Origin: Subtercola boreus
GTDB taxonomy: Bacteria; Actinomycetota; Actinomycetes; Actinomycetales; Microbacteriaceae
Direction: 5' to 3'
DNA: 64,000 bases
Assembly (NCBI RefSeq): GCF_003399625.1
Contig: NZ_NBXA01000020.1
Span: forward strand, 108,612-172,611
Part shown: positions 8,215 to 16,029 of the stretch, piece after piece
How the letters are laid out: the number at the start of each line of letters is the position of its first letter
How positions within the stretch are numbered: the stretch's first letter is position 1
Made by a program: the position numbers and the translations under genes
Notes under the pieces: model-generated
Told to the model about the DNA's origin: nothing
What the model saw: only the letters and a program-made list of their open reading frames with translations
The model's database searches: none

Positions 8215-9680
8215 GGCACGGGTCGCAGCTCTGCGAAGGGTGCGACAGCCGACTCCGAGGGCTTCGGCAGGGCTTCGGTGTGCGGCTTCTCGTCGGGCGT
8301 CTTCTCGTCGGCGGTCGGGCTGACCATCTTCGTCACGTCGCTGCTGTAGTACTCATCCCGCGCCTTCGGCTTCGTCTGGTTCAGCACGATGCCGATGGTT
8401 CGTGCCCGCACACCCGAGAGGGCGGCCAGAGCGTCGGTGAGGCGCTGGCGGGTGGTGGAGTTGTAGAGCGACACCACGAGGGCGCCATCTGTCATGTGCG
8501 TCAGCGTGAGGGCATCCGAGGCCGGGAGCAACGGCGGGGTGTCGACGATCACGAAGTCGTAGTCGGCGATCACCGTCTGCAGCAGACGCGCCATCGACGT
8601 CGAACCGAGCAACTGGTTCGGGTTCGGCGGAATGGTGCCCGAGGTCAGGATGTCGACGTTCGGAGCCCAGGGCTGGATGACGTCTTTGAGGTCGGCCGAA
8701 CCGACGAGCACGCTCGTCAGGCCCGCAGCGCCCTCGATCTGGGCGTAGGTGGCGATGGAGGGTCGACGGAGGTCCGCATCGATCAACAGCACCCGGATCG
8801 ACCGTTCGGCCATGGCGAGGGCGATGTTGATCGCCATGGTCGACTTGCCCTCCCCCGGCATTGCGGAGGTGACGACGATGGAGCGGATCGGGTTGTCGAC
8901 GTCGGCGAACTCGAGGTTCGTGCGCACACGCCGGTAGTCCTCGGCGAGCAGGCTGTGGGGCGCCATCCGCATCGTGATCCCGTCTGCCTGCGGTGAACGC
9001 CGACGCCGACGCTCGACGTTGCCGACGACGGGCGTCTCCGTGAGGCGCTCGATGTCCCGGGGCGACCGGATCCGGGTGTCGAAGACGGCGATGCCGATCG
9101 CGTAGAGCACACCGGCTGCGAGTCCGGCGGCCACGCCGCTGATCTCGAGCAGTCGGCGGTTCGGTCCCACGGGGTTGACCGCAGGTTGGGCAGGCGTGAC
9201 GATGCTCATCGAGATCGAGGGCACATCGGTGGAGTTCTTCGGGGAGAGCCCGATCGCGGCCGACGAGAGCGACGCACCCACGCTGTTCGCGATGGATGCC
9301 GCGAGCTCGGGTGACGAGTCGGTCACGGTGATCTGGATGATCACGGTGTTGAGCGGAGTCTCGGCCTTGATCGCCTTGGCCAGCTTGGCGGGCGTGGTGT
9401 CGAGCCCGAGTTCGGCGATGACCGGCGCGAGCACGGCCGGTGTGGTGGCCAGCTGAGAGTACGACTGCACCAGGTTCTGCGTGTAGGTCGAGCCCTGCAG
9501 CACCTCGCTGGTGGTCTGGCCCTGGGTCGGCGAGACGAAGATCTCGCTCGTCGCCGTGAAGGAATCCGGGAGGGACTCCGCGTAGGCGTAGGCGACGCCT
9601 CCACCCACGACTCCGAGGATGGCGATGACGATCCAGCGCTTGCGGAGAGCTTTCCAGTAATCGTGCGGGTCCATGTTCAT
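8211..9680 (-). CDS. polysaccharide chain-length regulator with Wzc-like ATPase domain
   Basis: A 489-residue protein combining a Wzz-type co-polymerase part and a BY-kinase-like ATPase. Membrane helices lie at about residues 16-34 and 178-200, flanking an extracellular loop. The cytoplasmic half has Walker A (AMPGEGKST, 274-282), Walker A' (LLIDADLRRP, 298-307) and Walker B (FVIVDTPPL, near 370), the set typical of Wzc/CpsD. The tail lacks the usual C-terminal tyrosine cluster; only a single EYY is seen after the ATPase. It would control polymer length and export. The ATG at 9680 shares one base with the upstream TGA and has AAGG close by; a longer reading into the upstream gene is unlikely. 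Confidence 0.87.
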   Translation of the reverse strand: MNMDPHDYWKALRKRWIVIAILGVVGGGVAYAYAESLPDSFTATSEIFVSPTQGQTTSEVLQGSTYTQNLVQSYSQLATTPAVLAPVIAELGLDTTPAKLAKAIKAETPLNTVIIQITVTDSSPELAASIANSVGASLSSAAIGLSPKNSTDVPSISMSIVTPAQPAVNPVGPNRRLLEISGVAAGLAAGVLYAIGIAVFDTRIRSPRDIERLTETPVVGNVERRRRRSPQADGITMRMAPHSLLAEDYRRVRTNLEFADVDNPIRSIVVTSAMPGEGKSTMAINIALAMAERSIRVLLIDADLRRPSIATYAQIEGAAGLTSVLVGSADLKDVIQPWAPNVDILTSGTIPPNPNQLLGSTSMARLLQTVIADYDFVIVDTPPLLPASDALTLTHMTDGALVVSLYNSTTRQRLTDALAALSGVRARTIGIVLNQTKPKARDEYYSSDVTKMVSPTADEKTPDEKPHTEALPKPSESAVAPFAELRPVP

Positions 9681-10909
9681 CACACCTTGTTCGTGGTCAG
9701 TTGCGCGTCGGGCAACGCAGTCGGTCGGGGACGGATCGCGCCAGGAGCTGCGGCGATCTCGGAGACGAGGAGAGCGATCGTGCCACGGTACTCCGCGGGA
9801 GAGTGTTTCTGTTCCGCCCGGAGCCGGTCGAGGGAGGCGTCGACTCTGACACTCTCCCACTCCCGGCCGATTGCGGCGAGGGCCTCGGCGAGGGCTTGCG
9901 GATCGCCCGGGGTCACCGAGCGCGAGGAGAGGTACTCCCCCGCCGCCTCGCGGAGTCCGGACGTGTCGCTCACCACGACGGGCCGGGCGGCGAGCAGGGC
10001 CTCCACCGCCGTGTTGCCGAACGGCTCATCGAGGAGGGAGGGCACGACCGCGACGTCCGCGTTCTCGAGGGAGGGCCAGATGTCGCTCCGGAATCCTCTG
10101 AGCTGCACGTGGTCGACCAGACCGAGCTCCCGGATGCGGGCGCCGAGTTCGTTCTCGTAGTCGTGCACTCCGGGAACGGGCGCGCCGACGATGTCGAGCG
10201 ATGCCGCGATGCCGCGGTCCCGGAGTGCGCCCAGCGCCTCGACAGCGACAAGGGCGCCCTTCCGCCTCGAGAGACGCCCGACGAAGAGGATGCGCAGTCC
10301 CCCGTCGAGCGACTCGCGGGCCGAGCGCGGCGAACCGGGGCCGGGTACGCCGTTGTAGACGACCGAGGTGCGCCGCGCAAGACGGGGGAAGCTCTGGGCG
10401 AGCACCGACACGCTGTACTCGCTGTTCGCGATGAGCCGGGTGGCGAAAGACAGGGGGAAGTTGAGGGCCAGCGCGATGGGGCGGGCGGCGGATCCCTCGG
10501 CCTCGTGGATGTGCGCCAGAACGGGGATGCCCGCCAGTCGGGCGAGTCCGATCCAGAGCGGGATCGTCACGGTGTTGACATAGACAGCGTCGGGGCGAAC
10601 GCGGGAGAGCAGGCTGCGCCCGGCCCGGAATCCCCGCGCGCCGGTCGAGAGCAGGGCGAGCATCCCGCGCGCGCTCAGGCCGCTCTTTGTGAGCACGGGT
10701 GTCGCGCAGATCTCGACCGTCGCCCCGGCTGCCGTCAGGGCGGCCTCGAGGGGTCCGTGCTGCGGCAGGGCGACGACAGCGCGCGCGCCGGCGTGGAGAA
10801 CAGCTTCGACGCTCTCGAGCAGCACGCGGTCCGAGCCGTAGAGCTCCGAGCTGGGCTGGGCGAACAGGATGGTGCGCCCCGAGAGTTGTGCGGATCCGGG
10901 GTGCGTCAC
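9680..10909 (-). CDS. glycosyltransferase family 4
   Basis: A 409-residue GT-B protein. The C-terminal half is classical GT4: RILFVGRLSRRKGALVAVEAL, LDIVGAP, and EPFGNTAVEALLAARPVVVSDTSG with the conserved E-x7-E spacing. The N-terminal half has LYGSDRVLLESVEAL-like acceptor-site sequence and HIHEAE. GTG at 10909 is chosen as start because it overlaps the upstream stop as GTGA; a longer reading exists only as an open frame inside the upstream gene. It lies fourth from the 3' end of the long operon. Sugar specificity is unknown. Confidence 0.83.
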   Translation of the reverse strand: MTHPGSAQLSGRTILFAQPSSELYGSDRVLLESVEAVLHAGARAVVALPQHGPLEAALTAAGATVEICATPVLTKSGLSARGMLALLSTGARGFRAGRSLLSRVRPDAVYVNTVTIPLWIGLARLAGIPVLAHIHEAEGSAARPIALALNFPLSFATRLIANSEYSVSVLAQSFPRLARRTSVVYNGVPGPGSPRSARESLDGGLRILFVGRLSRRKGALVAVEALGALRDRGIAASLDIVGAPVPGVHDYENELGARIRELGLVDHVQLRGFRSDIWPSLENADVAVVPSLLDEPFGNTAVEALLAARPVVVSDTSGLREAAGEYLSSRSVTPGDPQALAEALAAIGREWESVRVDASLDRLRAEQKHSPAEYRGTIALLVSEIAAAPGAIRPRPTALPDAQLTTNKV

Positions 10910-11673
10910 GCCGCCACCGTCTCCGGTCGGGCGCTGAGGCTCGCGTCGAGCTCGGTCATGTCGTGGAACCACTTGCGGGACGCCAGCACCAGGTGGCCGG
11001 CATTCGCCAGGGCCATCAGGCCGTACACGGCGATGAACAGCACAGGGCTGCCCATAAGAGCGAACACGAGGCAGAGGATGCCGTAGTCGGTCGGGACGAC
11101 GAGGAGCGAACGGAGCAGCGACGCCCTGCCGCGCGGGGCGGCGGGACCGGTGCGGCCGCGCTTCAGCTGGTCGTTCAGGATCATCGCGAAGAACGAGACG
11201 CAGGCGACGACCGAGTAGACGATCGGGATGAGCAGCAGCCACGGCGTGGTCAGGTCGACATGCAGGAACAGGGTGATGAGAACGGCGAGGTGCAGCGACG
11301 CGATCTTGACTGAGTCGACGACGTGGTCGAGCCACTCACCCGAGAGCGAACCGCCGCCCCGCAGGCGGGCGACCTGGCCGTCGGCCGAATCGAAGGCATA
11401 ACCGATCGCGAGAAGCAGCGCGACGGCGATTCCCGAGATCCACGACACGGGAAGAGCGGCGAGCAGCACGATCCCGGTGAAGGTGAACAGAGCGCTGATG
11501 CCGCTCACCCTGTTCGGCGTGAGTCCCGCCCGGAATGCCCAGGCGGCGAGGTAGCGGCCGACCCTGCGGTTCACGTAGATCGAGTAGGCCGGAGCACCCG
11601 GGGCGGCCTTCTTCTGTGCAGAGGCGAGGCGGCTGACCGTCTGCCGGTAGGTCTCCGTGGAGGCGACGCTCAC
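10906..11673 (-). CDS. CDP-alcohol phosphatidyltransferase family protein
   Basis: A 255-residue integral membrane protein with about six helices and a perfect family signature, DGx2ARx8Gx3Dx3D, reading DGQVAR, then G and two Asp in GEWLDHVVD (around residues 95-117). Family members move a phospho-alcohol or phospho-lipid group from a CDP-linked donor to an alcohol. Finding one inside an exopolysaccharide operon suggests that it attaches a phospho-linked alcohol or lipid to the glycan, or makes a lipid acceptor; this is inference. GTG at 11673 overlaps the upstream stop (GTGA), and its own stop overlaps the next GTG the same way. Confidence 0.85.
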   Translation of the reverse strand: MSVASTETYRQTVSRLASAQKKAAPGAPAYSIYVNRRVGRYLAAWAFRAGLTPNRVSGISALFTFTGIVLLAALPVSWISGIAVALLLAIGYAFDSADGQVARLRGGGSLSGEWLDHVVDSVKIASLHLAVLITLFLHVDLTTPWLLLIPIVYSVVACVSFFAMILNDQLKRGRTGPAAPRGRASLLRSLLVVPTDYGILCLVFALMGSPVLFIAVYGLMALANAGHLVLASRKWFHDMTELDASLSARPETVAA

Positions 11674-12914
11674 TGGTCGTCCCCGATCGGTGCGGACTGG
11701 CGGATCGGTGCCGGAATGTTCGTGCGGTACCCGGTCGGAACCTCCCACGGGGTCTCGTTCCGATGGCCGTTGCTCTGGCCGTGCGTCGAGTAGCCGCGGG
11801 CGAGACGCAGGGCGAGTTCCTCGTACCCGGCGCTCACGACATCCCAGTCGTAGGTCTGCTCGGCACGGTCCCGCAACTGCGCGCCGATGGCATCTGCCCG
11901 GGCGGGGTGCGCTTCGGCCGCGACGACGAGCTCGCCGAGCTCCTCTGAGGTGGCGAAGAACTCGCCGTCGTCACCCAGCACCTCGCGGTTGAAGACGACG
12001 TCCCAGGCGAGCACTGCCGTGCCCGCACCCATGGCCCGAAGAAGTGACGGGTTCGTGCCGCCCACGGAGTGACCGTGTGAGTACGTGAGTGCGTGGGCGT
12101 AGAGCTGGTCGAGCTGCTCCTGGTCCCACACTCCCCCGAGCATCCGGATCCGGTCGTCGGATGTCGCGACGGCGGCGATGCGCTCGGTGTAGGCCGCAGC
12201 GTACGGAGCGGAGCCGACGACGACGAGGGGAAGCTTTGCGGCGCTCGCGGCGTAACCGTCGACGATCACATCGACGTGGTTCTCGGGCTCGAAGCGGGCG
12301 ACGACCAAGTGGTACCCGCCGGGGGTCAGTCCGAGTTCGGCGAGCTTGTCGGAGGAGGGCTCCCGCAGGATGTTCGCGCCGTAGGTAAGCAGTTCGGTGG
12401 GGATACCGAACTCGTGGTCGTAGTAGTCGGCGATGCCCGCCGCGTCGGCGATGAGCGCATCGGCGTTCTTGACCGCGAGCTCTTCGGCCTTGCGGTAGTA
12501 GCGCTTACCGGTGCTGCTCCACTTGTCGCGCTTCCACTCGAGGCCGTCGACGTGCACGGCGACAGCGGTGCCGCGGGCACGGATGGTCGAGACGAACGGG
12601 GCATTCGCGGCATTGAAGACGAACGCGACATCCTGCCGGCGGGTGAAGAGCATGTGCAGCACAGAGAGAGCCGTGTGGCTGAGCGTCTCGAGTGTCTTCG
12701 ACTTCTCGGCTGGAAGGTGCACCAGCTTCATCCCGAGGTAGGTCTTCAGCCGCTCGACCTTGCCGGTCCGGCAGTAGACGGTGACCGTGTGCCCCTGTGC
12801 GACGAGTCGCTGTCCGATCTCCTCGATCGCGGTCTCGAAGCCGCCGTAGGCAGCGGGGACGCCGCGCGTTCCCACCATTGCGATGCGGAGAGGCCTTGGT
12901 TCGCGGTCAGACAT
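11670..12914 (-). CDS. DUF1972-type glycosyltransferase (rhamnosyltransferase-like), first gene of the eps operon
   Basis: A 414-residue protein beginning with the DUF1972 hallmark MVGTRGVPAAYGGFET (residues about 13-28), found in beta-1,4-rhamnosyltransferases such as Cps2T. The C-terminal half is GT4-like, with LVVARFEPENHVD and HSVGGTNPSLLRAMGAGTAVLAWD. It probably catalyses an early step of repeat-unit assembly on a lipid carrier. It is the promoter-proximal gene of a seven-gene minus-strand operon ending at 4582. No good Shine-Dalgarno sequence precedes the ATG at 12914. A 612-base leader lies upstream. Confidence 0.85.
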   Translation of the reverse strand: MSDREPRPLRIAMVGTRGVPAAYGGFETAIEEIGQRLVAQGHTVTVYCRTGKVERLKTYLGMKLVHLPAEKSKTLETLSHTALSVLHMLFTRRQDVAFVFNAANAPFVSTIRARGTAVAVHVDGLEWKRDKWSSTGKRYYRKAEELAVKNADALIADAAGIADYYDHEFGIPTELLTYGANILREPSSDKLAELGLTPGGYHLVVARFEPENHVDVIVDGYAASAAKLPLVVVGSAPYAAAYTERIAAVATSDDRIRMLGGVWDQEQLDQLYAHALTYSHGHSVGGTNPSLLRAMGAGTAVLAWDVVFNREVLGDDGEFFATSEELGELVVAAEAHPARADAIGAQLRDRAEQTYDWDVVSAGYEELALRLARGYSTHGQSNGHRNETPWEVPTGYRTNIPAPIRQSAPIGDDQ

Positions 12915-12972
12915 GGTTTGTTACCTGTTTCGGGTCACAGGGACGGGAGTTTCGGTGGGGAGCTCTCGTGGC

Positions 12973-13000
12973 TGGGCAGGAGTGTCTCACCCCCTGCCCA
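12973..13000 (-). promoter_or_regulatory. hairpin in the eps operon leader
   Basis: TGGGCAGG (12973-12980) and CCTGCCCA (12993-13000) form a perfect 8-bp stem with a 12-base loop, about 60 bases upstream of the first ATG of the eps operon. No T-run follows, so it is a leader structure rather than a terminator. Function unknown. Confidence 0.4.
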
Positions 13001-13097
13001 CCCACGCCGGAGAGCTGTTTCGGCCGACCCCATCAGCGCACACTTCTAGGAAAAGCGGTAGCCGAGGCATCAGCGTCTCTTCGGTCTGGCCAGATTC

Positions 13098-13119
13098 GGT
13101 CGTAGCTAGGATTACGACC
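13098..13119. promoter_or_regulatory. inverted repeat, candidate operator
   Basis: GGTCGTA (13098-13104) and TACGACC (13113-13119) are perfect inverted arms around the 8-base spacer GCTAGGAT. The arm length and spacing suit a dimeric regulator. It lies between two CTGTTTCGG copies upstream of the eps operon. Confidence 0.35.
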
Positions 13120-13374
13120 CCGACGCAGCCTGTTTCGGATTGCACTGTTCACACTAGCTTCGCTTCGGGTTTACGAAAAAGCCCCCGTTCTGGGTGATTC
13201 CATGCGTTCGTAATGTTCTGAATCAATTGGGTGAGGCTGAGGAACCGGGCTGACGCTTGAGGCCTGAGTGCGGTAAAGTTTTTCACGGCAGCTTCGCAGC
13301 ATTCGGGTTGTAAGAAGTTGTGCTCTCATCGGCGCACTCGAGTTAGCTAGGAACTTTCGAACAGTTGACGCCGC

Positions 13375-13421
13375 AACGGCGTGACCTGACGGCTTTGCCC
13401 GGGTCACGCCGTTCTTCTTTT
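13375..13421 (+). terminator. strong intrinsic terminator with no gene upstream
   Basis: AACGGCGTGACC (13375-13386) pairs perfectly over 12 bases with GGTCACGCCGTT (13402-13413), followed by CTTCTTTT. The T-run is on the plus strand, so it ends a plus-strand transcript, yet the only plus-strand DNA upstream back to 4649 is the leader and the antisense side of the eps operon. It may end an unannotated small RNA or antisense transcript. Confidence 0.75.
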
Positions 13422-13484
13422 CCCTCCCGTGTCCGGCCGTGATCTCCGGCAGATTCTGGGATCATTCAGTGACGGGTCACAGAA

Positions 13485-13522
13485 GCCCCTCACCTGAAGG
13501 ACATCGACGAAGACTGAGGGGC
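13485..13522 (+). promoter_or_regulatory. hairpin covering the ribosome binding site of the DUF308 gene
   Basis: GCCCCTCA (13485-13492) is the exact reverse complement of TGAGGGGC (13515-13522), which contains the GAGG Shine-Dalgarno sequence of the ATG at 13527. A stem of 8 bp with a 22-base loop would hide the ribosome binding site. Confidence 0.45.
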
Positions 13523-13526
13523 AATC

Positions 13527-14123
13527 ATGTCGACCACACCCACGAACCCACTGAGGTTCTCCCTGCATACCGAAGACCTCGCGCCGGGGGTGCTGCGGCA
13601 CTTCAGAGTCGCGCTCTGGATCGGCGCGGTGCTCTCGGTGCTCGTCGGCATCCTCGTGCTGGCGTGGCCGGGGTCCACCCTCGAGGTGGTCGCGTTCCTC
13701 TTCGGTCTCTACTTCTTCGTGGTCGGGCTGATGCGCCTCTTCGTCGGCATCGTCAATGGCACGCTCTCGCCCGGCATCCGGGTGCTCAGCGTCATCCTCG
13801 GCGTGCTGCTGCTGGTCGCGGGGGTCATCGCGCTCCGGAACCCGTTCGCTTCGCTCACCGTGCTCGGCCTCGTCATCGGCTTCTCCTGGGTCTTCGAGGG
13901 CGTCCTGGCCCTCACCCAGACCGTCAACGACTCGTCGAAGTGGTACGGCACGCTGCTCGGCGTGCTCTCGATCGTGGCCGGCATCGTCTTCCTGCTCTCG
14001 CCGCTCCCGTCGCTCGCCGTGCTGACGGTGTTCGCCGCATGGATCTTCATCGTGCTCGGCATCTTCCAGGCGATGTCAGCCTTCACGCTCGGGCGCGTCC
14101 CGAAGGCGCGCGCCGCGAAGTAG
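13527..14123 (+). CDS. DUF308/HdeD-family membrane protein
   Basis: A 198-residue protein with six hydrophobic helices between about residues 28 and 185 and repeated GIL/GIV-LAWP-type loops, matching the DUF308 (HdeD-like) family. Members are small inner-membrane proteins of unknown mechanism, in enterobacteria linked to acid resistance. GAGG lies about six bases before the ATG, inside the 3' arm of an inverted repeat (see 13485-13522). The stop is six bases from the stop of the convergent NUDIX gene. A stress role here would be inference. Confidence 0.8.
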   Translation: MSTTPTNPLRFSLHTEDLAPGVLRHFRVALWIGAVLSVLVGILVLAWPGSTLEVVAFLFGLYFFVVGLMRLFVGIVNGTLSPGIRVLSVILGVLLLVAGVIALRNPFASLTVLGLVIGFSWVFEGVLALTQTVNDSSKWYGTLLGVLSIVAGIVFLLSPLPSLAVLTVFAAWIFIVLGIFQAMSAFTLGRVPKARAAK

Positions 14124-14129
14124 CAGTCG

Positions 14130-14621
14130 TCAGGCGCGACCGGCGAGTTCGTTCCGGATGACCGCTGCCAGGTCATCCGGTTCGATCGTCTCTGCGGTTG
14201 CCTCGAGCTCGGCGACGCACCACCAGCGGTGTGCCTGCATGTCGATGTGTTCCTCGGGGGTCCAGTTGGCGCTCAGCGGCTCGAACTGCGGGGTGCGGAA
14301 GACGAACCACTCCTCGTAGTTCGTCCTGAACACACCCGGTGCTCGTTCGTCGCTGAACTCGCGCGAGCGGATCGGCTGCCCGAGCGCCTCCACGTCTACC
14401 GCGAGGCCCGTCTCCTCGAAGAGTTCCCGCGCTGCGGCCTCCGGATGCGACTCCCCCGGTTCGACGTGGCCGCCCGGCGTGACCCAGCGTGTCGGGTTTG
14501 TCGGGACGGCAGCCTTCGTCAGGAAGAGCAGCACCCGGTCGTCGCTGTCGAACAGCAGCACTCTCGACTTGCTGAAGTCGAATCCGGGGCGTTCCGACGC
14601 CGGCTGGTCGGCGGCGGGCAT
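14130..14621 (-). CDS. NUDIX hydrolase
   Basis: A 163-residue protein with a complete Nudix box: GGHVEPGE, then RELFEETGL, matching Gx5Ex7REUxEExGU (about residues 50-73). Such enzymes hydrolyse nucleoside diphosphates linked to another moiety, using Mg2+ bound by the REUxEE glutamates. The substrate is not predictable. ATG at 14621 is four bases downstream of the stop of the SDR gene, suggesting co-transcription with it. A longer open frame to 14780 lies in the SDR gene and is rejected. Confidence 0.85.
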   Translation of the reverse strand: MPAADQPASERPGFDFSKSRVLLFDSDDRVLLFLTKAAVPTNPTRWVTPGGHVEPGESHPEAAARELFEETGLAVDVEALGQPIRSREFSDERAPGVFRTNYEEWFVFRTPQFEPLSANWTPEEHIDMQAHRWWCVAELEATAETIEPDDLAAVIRNELAGRA

Positions 14622-14625
14622 CCGG

Positions 14626-15399
14626 TCAGTCCGTCTGCTCGGGAGCGAAGCCGGACACGTCGCCGACGTACCGGGTGTGCTTCTCGGGAATCGGCTCCAC
14701 GGCGGCCGCGGCGACCTCGGCCGCGAACTCCGCCACGTTGTAGAGGCGGCCGGCGGACTCCTTGCGGGCACTGATGGCACCGGGGTTCGCGCGCTCGAGA
14801 AGGGTGGCGGTGATGGTGCCCTCGATCATGTCGCCCGACACCACGACGAAGGTGATGCCCGCTTCGTCGAGGCGCGGGATGAGGGCGCGGAGGGCATCCT
14901 CCCCCGCACGCTTCGAGAGCGCGACGGGCTCGTACTCGGGCATCGTCTCCGTGGTGCGGATGAAGTGCGCCTGGTGGCTCGTGACGAACACCACACGGGA
15001 GCCGGGCTGCAGCAGCGGCAGAGCGCTGGTGAGCAGGTCGACCTGGGCGTCCCGGTTCAGGGTGAGTGCGTAGTCGGCGGCCATGCCGCTCTCCATGCCG
15101 CCCGAGGCATTCAGCACCAGGATGTCGAGGCCGCCGAGCTCCTCCTGCACGGTCTCGAACATGCGGGCGACGGATGCCGGATCGGTGAGGTCAGCACCGA
15201 CGGTGAGGGCGGTCGCACCCTCGGCGCGGAGCTTGTCTGCGAGCTTGTTCGCACGCGCCTCCTTGTTGCGGAAGTTGATGACGACGCTCGCGCCGGCCTC
15301 GGCGAAATAGCTCACCGTGTCGGCGCCGACCCCGCGGCTCGAGCCGGTGACCAGAACCCGCTTGCCCGTCAGGGATCCGGGGGTGAGGGGGTTTGACAC
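14626..15399 (-). CDS. SDR-family protein lacking the usual catalytic YxxxK
   Basis: A 257-residue Rossmann protein with the classical SDR cofactor motif TGSSRGVG (about residues 18-25), a D-L pair for adenine binding (ADLTDP) and NASGG in place of NAG. The catalytic serine position is VTSHQAH, but the downstream motif reads YEPVALSKRAG: the lysine is present while the residue four before it is Val rather than Tyr, so the standard YxxxK is absent. It may be a reductase with altered chemistry or a non-catalytic NAD(P)-binding protein. GTG at 15399 is chosen because AGGAG lies six bases upstream. Confidence 0.8.
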   Translation of the reverse strand: MSNPLTPGSLTGKRVLVTGSSRGVGADTVSYFAEAGASVVINFRNKEARANKLADKLRAEGATALTVGADLTDPASVARMFETVQEELGGLDILVLNASGGMESGMAADYALTLNRDAQVDLLTSALPLLQPGSRVVFVTSHQAHFIRTTETMPEYEPVALSKRAGEDALRALIPRLDEAGITFVVVSGDMIEGTITATLLERANPGAISARKESAGRLYNVAEFAAEVAAAAVEPIPEKHTRYVGDVSGFAPEQTD

Positions 15400-15555
15400 G
15401 TCGTGCTCCTGTCGTCGGTTCGCGGCGGGTGGTGCTGCGAGGGATGGCGCTGATATTGACCCCACGAGACTACCAAGGGAAGACCTGTGAACTTCGTATC
15501 CGCCGAGCGGTCACTGGTAGTTTTGTGAGAGGCAACGACAGCGAAGGAGCGGCTC

Positions 15556-16029
15556 ATGACAGAATTTCTGGCGTCCTACGCGTGGGTGATCTGGCTCGCG
15601 CTGATTCTGATCTTCCTGGTCGTCGAGACGCTGACGCTCGACCTGCTGTTCGTGATGCTCGCCGTCGGCAGCGCAGGGGGGCTCGTCTCGCACTTCGCCG
15701 GTGCACCGTTCCTGCTCCAGGTGTTGATCGCCGGGGTTCTCGCCCTGCTGCTCATCTTCACCCTGCGGCCACCGTTGCTTCGGCGGCTGCACCTCGGGGG
15801 AGACACGACCCCGAGCGGCATCGAGGCGTTGCTCGGGCTCGAGGGCCAGGTGCTGGTTGCCGTGACGGACACCACCGGCAGCGTGAAGCTCAGCAACGGC
15901 GACACCTGGACGGCGAGGGTCTTCCCGACCGCCATCGACCAGCACCTCCTGCCCGGCCAGCTCGTCTTCGTCAAAGCAATCGATGGGGCGACTGCACTGG
16001 TCGCTCCCGAAAAGAAAGCACTCCTGTGA
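15556..16029 (+). CDS. NfeD-family membrane protein
   Basis: A 157-residue protein with N-terminal hydrophobic helices (about residues 8-75) and a C-terminal OB-fold-like beta domain (LEGQVLVAVTDTTGSVKLSNGDTWTAR), the short form of the NfeD family. NfeD proteins pair with SPFH/stomatin proteins to organise membrane microdomains, and the SPFH gene follows directly with a 4-base overlap (GTGA). AAGGAG precedes the ATG by about eight bases. The only plus-strand DNA upstream is the 156 bases from the divergent SDR gene. Confidence 0.85.
   Translation: MTEFLASYAWVIWLALILIFLVVETLTLDLLFVMLAVGSAGGLVSHFAGAPFLLQVLIAGVLALLLIFTLRPPLLRRLHLGGDTTPSGIEALLGLEGQVLVAVTDTTGSVKLSNGDTWTARVFPTAIDQHLLPGQLVFVKAIDGATALVAPEKKALL

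Larger units (their letters stand above)
12925..13139. repeat. three spaced copies of CTGTTTCGG upstream of the eps operon
   Basis: The nine-base word CTGTTTCGG occurs in the same orientation at 12925-12933, 13015-13023 and 13130-13138, spaced 90 and 115 bases. All lie in the leader of the eps operon. They could be binding sites for a regulator; no regulator is identified. Confidence 0.45.
12915..13526. other. 612-base non-coding region between the eps operon and the DUF308 gene
   Basis: I see no convincing gene here. It holds, from left to right: three copies of CTGTTTCGG (12925, 13015, 13130), an 8-bp-stem hairpin (12973-13000), a 7-bp inverted repeat with an 8-base spacer (13098-13119), a strong plus-strand terminator (13375-13421) with no gene upstream of it, and an 8-bp inverted repeat over the ribosome binding site of the next gene (13485-13522). 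The promoter of the eps operon must lie here, but I could not place it confidently. Confidence 0.7.

Noticed and set aside
12973..13000. The eps leader hairpin as a known riboswitch
   Set aside because: I could not match it to the conserved core of any riboswitch class I know; it is left as a plain hairpin.
13171..13407. Short minus-strand frame of 78 codons in the eps leader
   Set aside because: It lacks a ribosome binding site and domain, and it overlaps the terminator stem at 13375.
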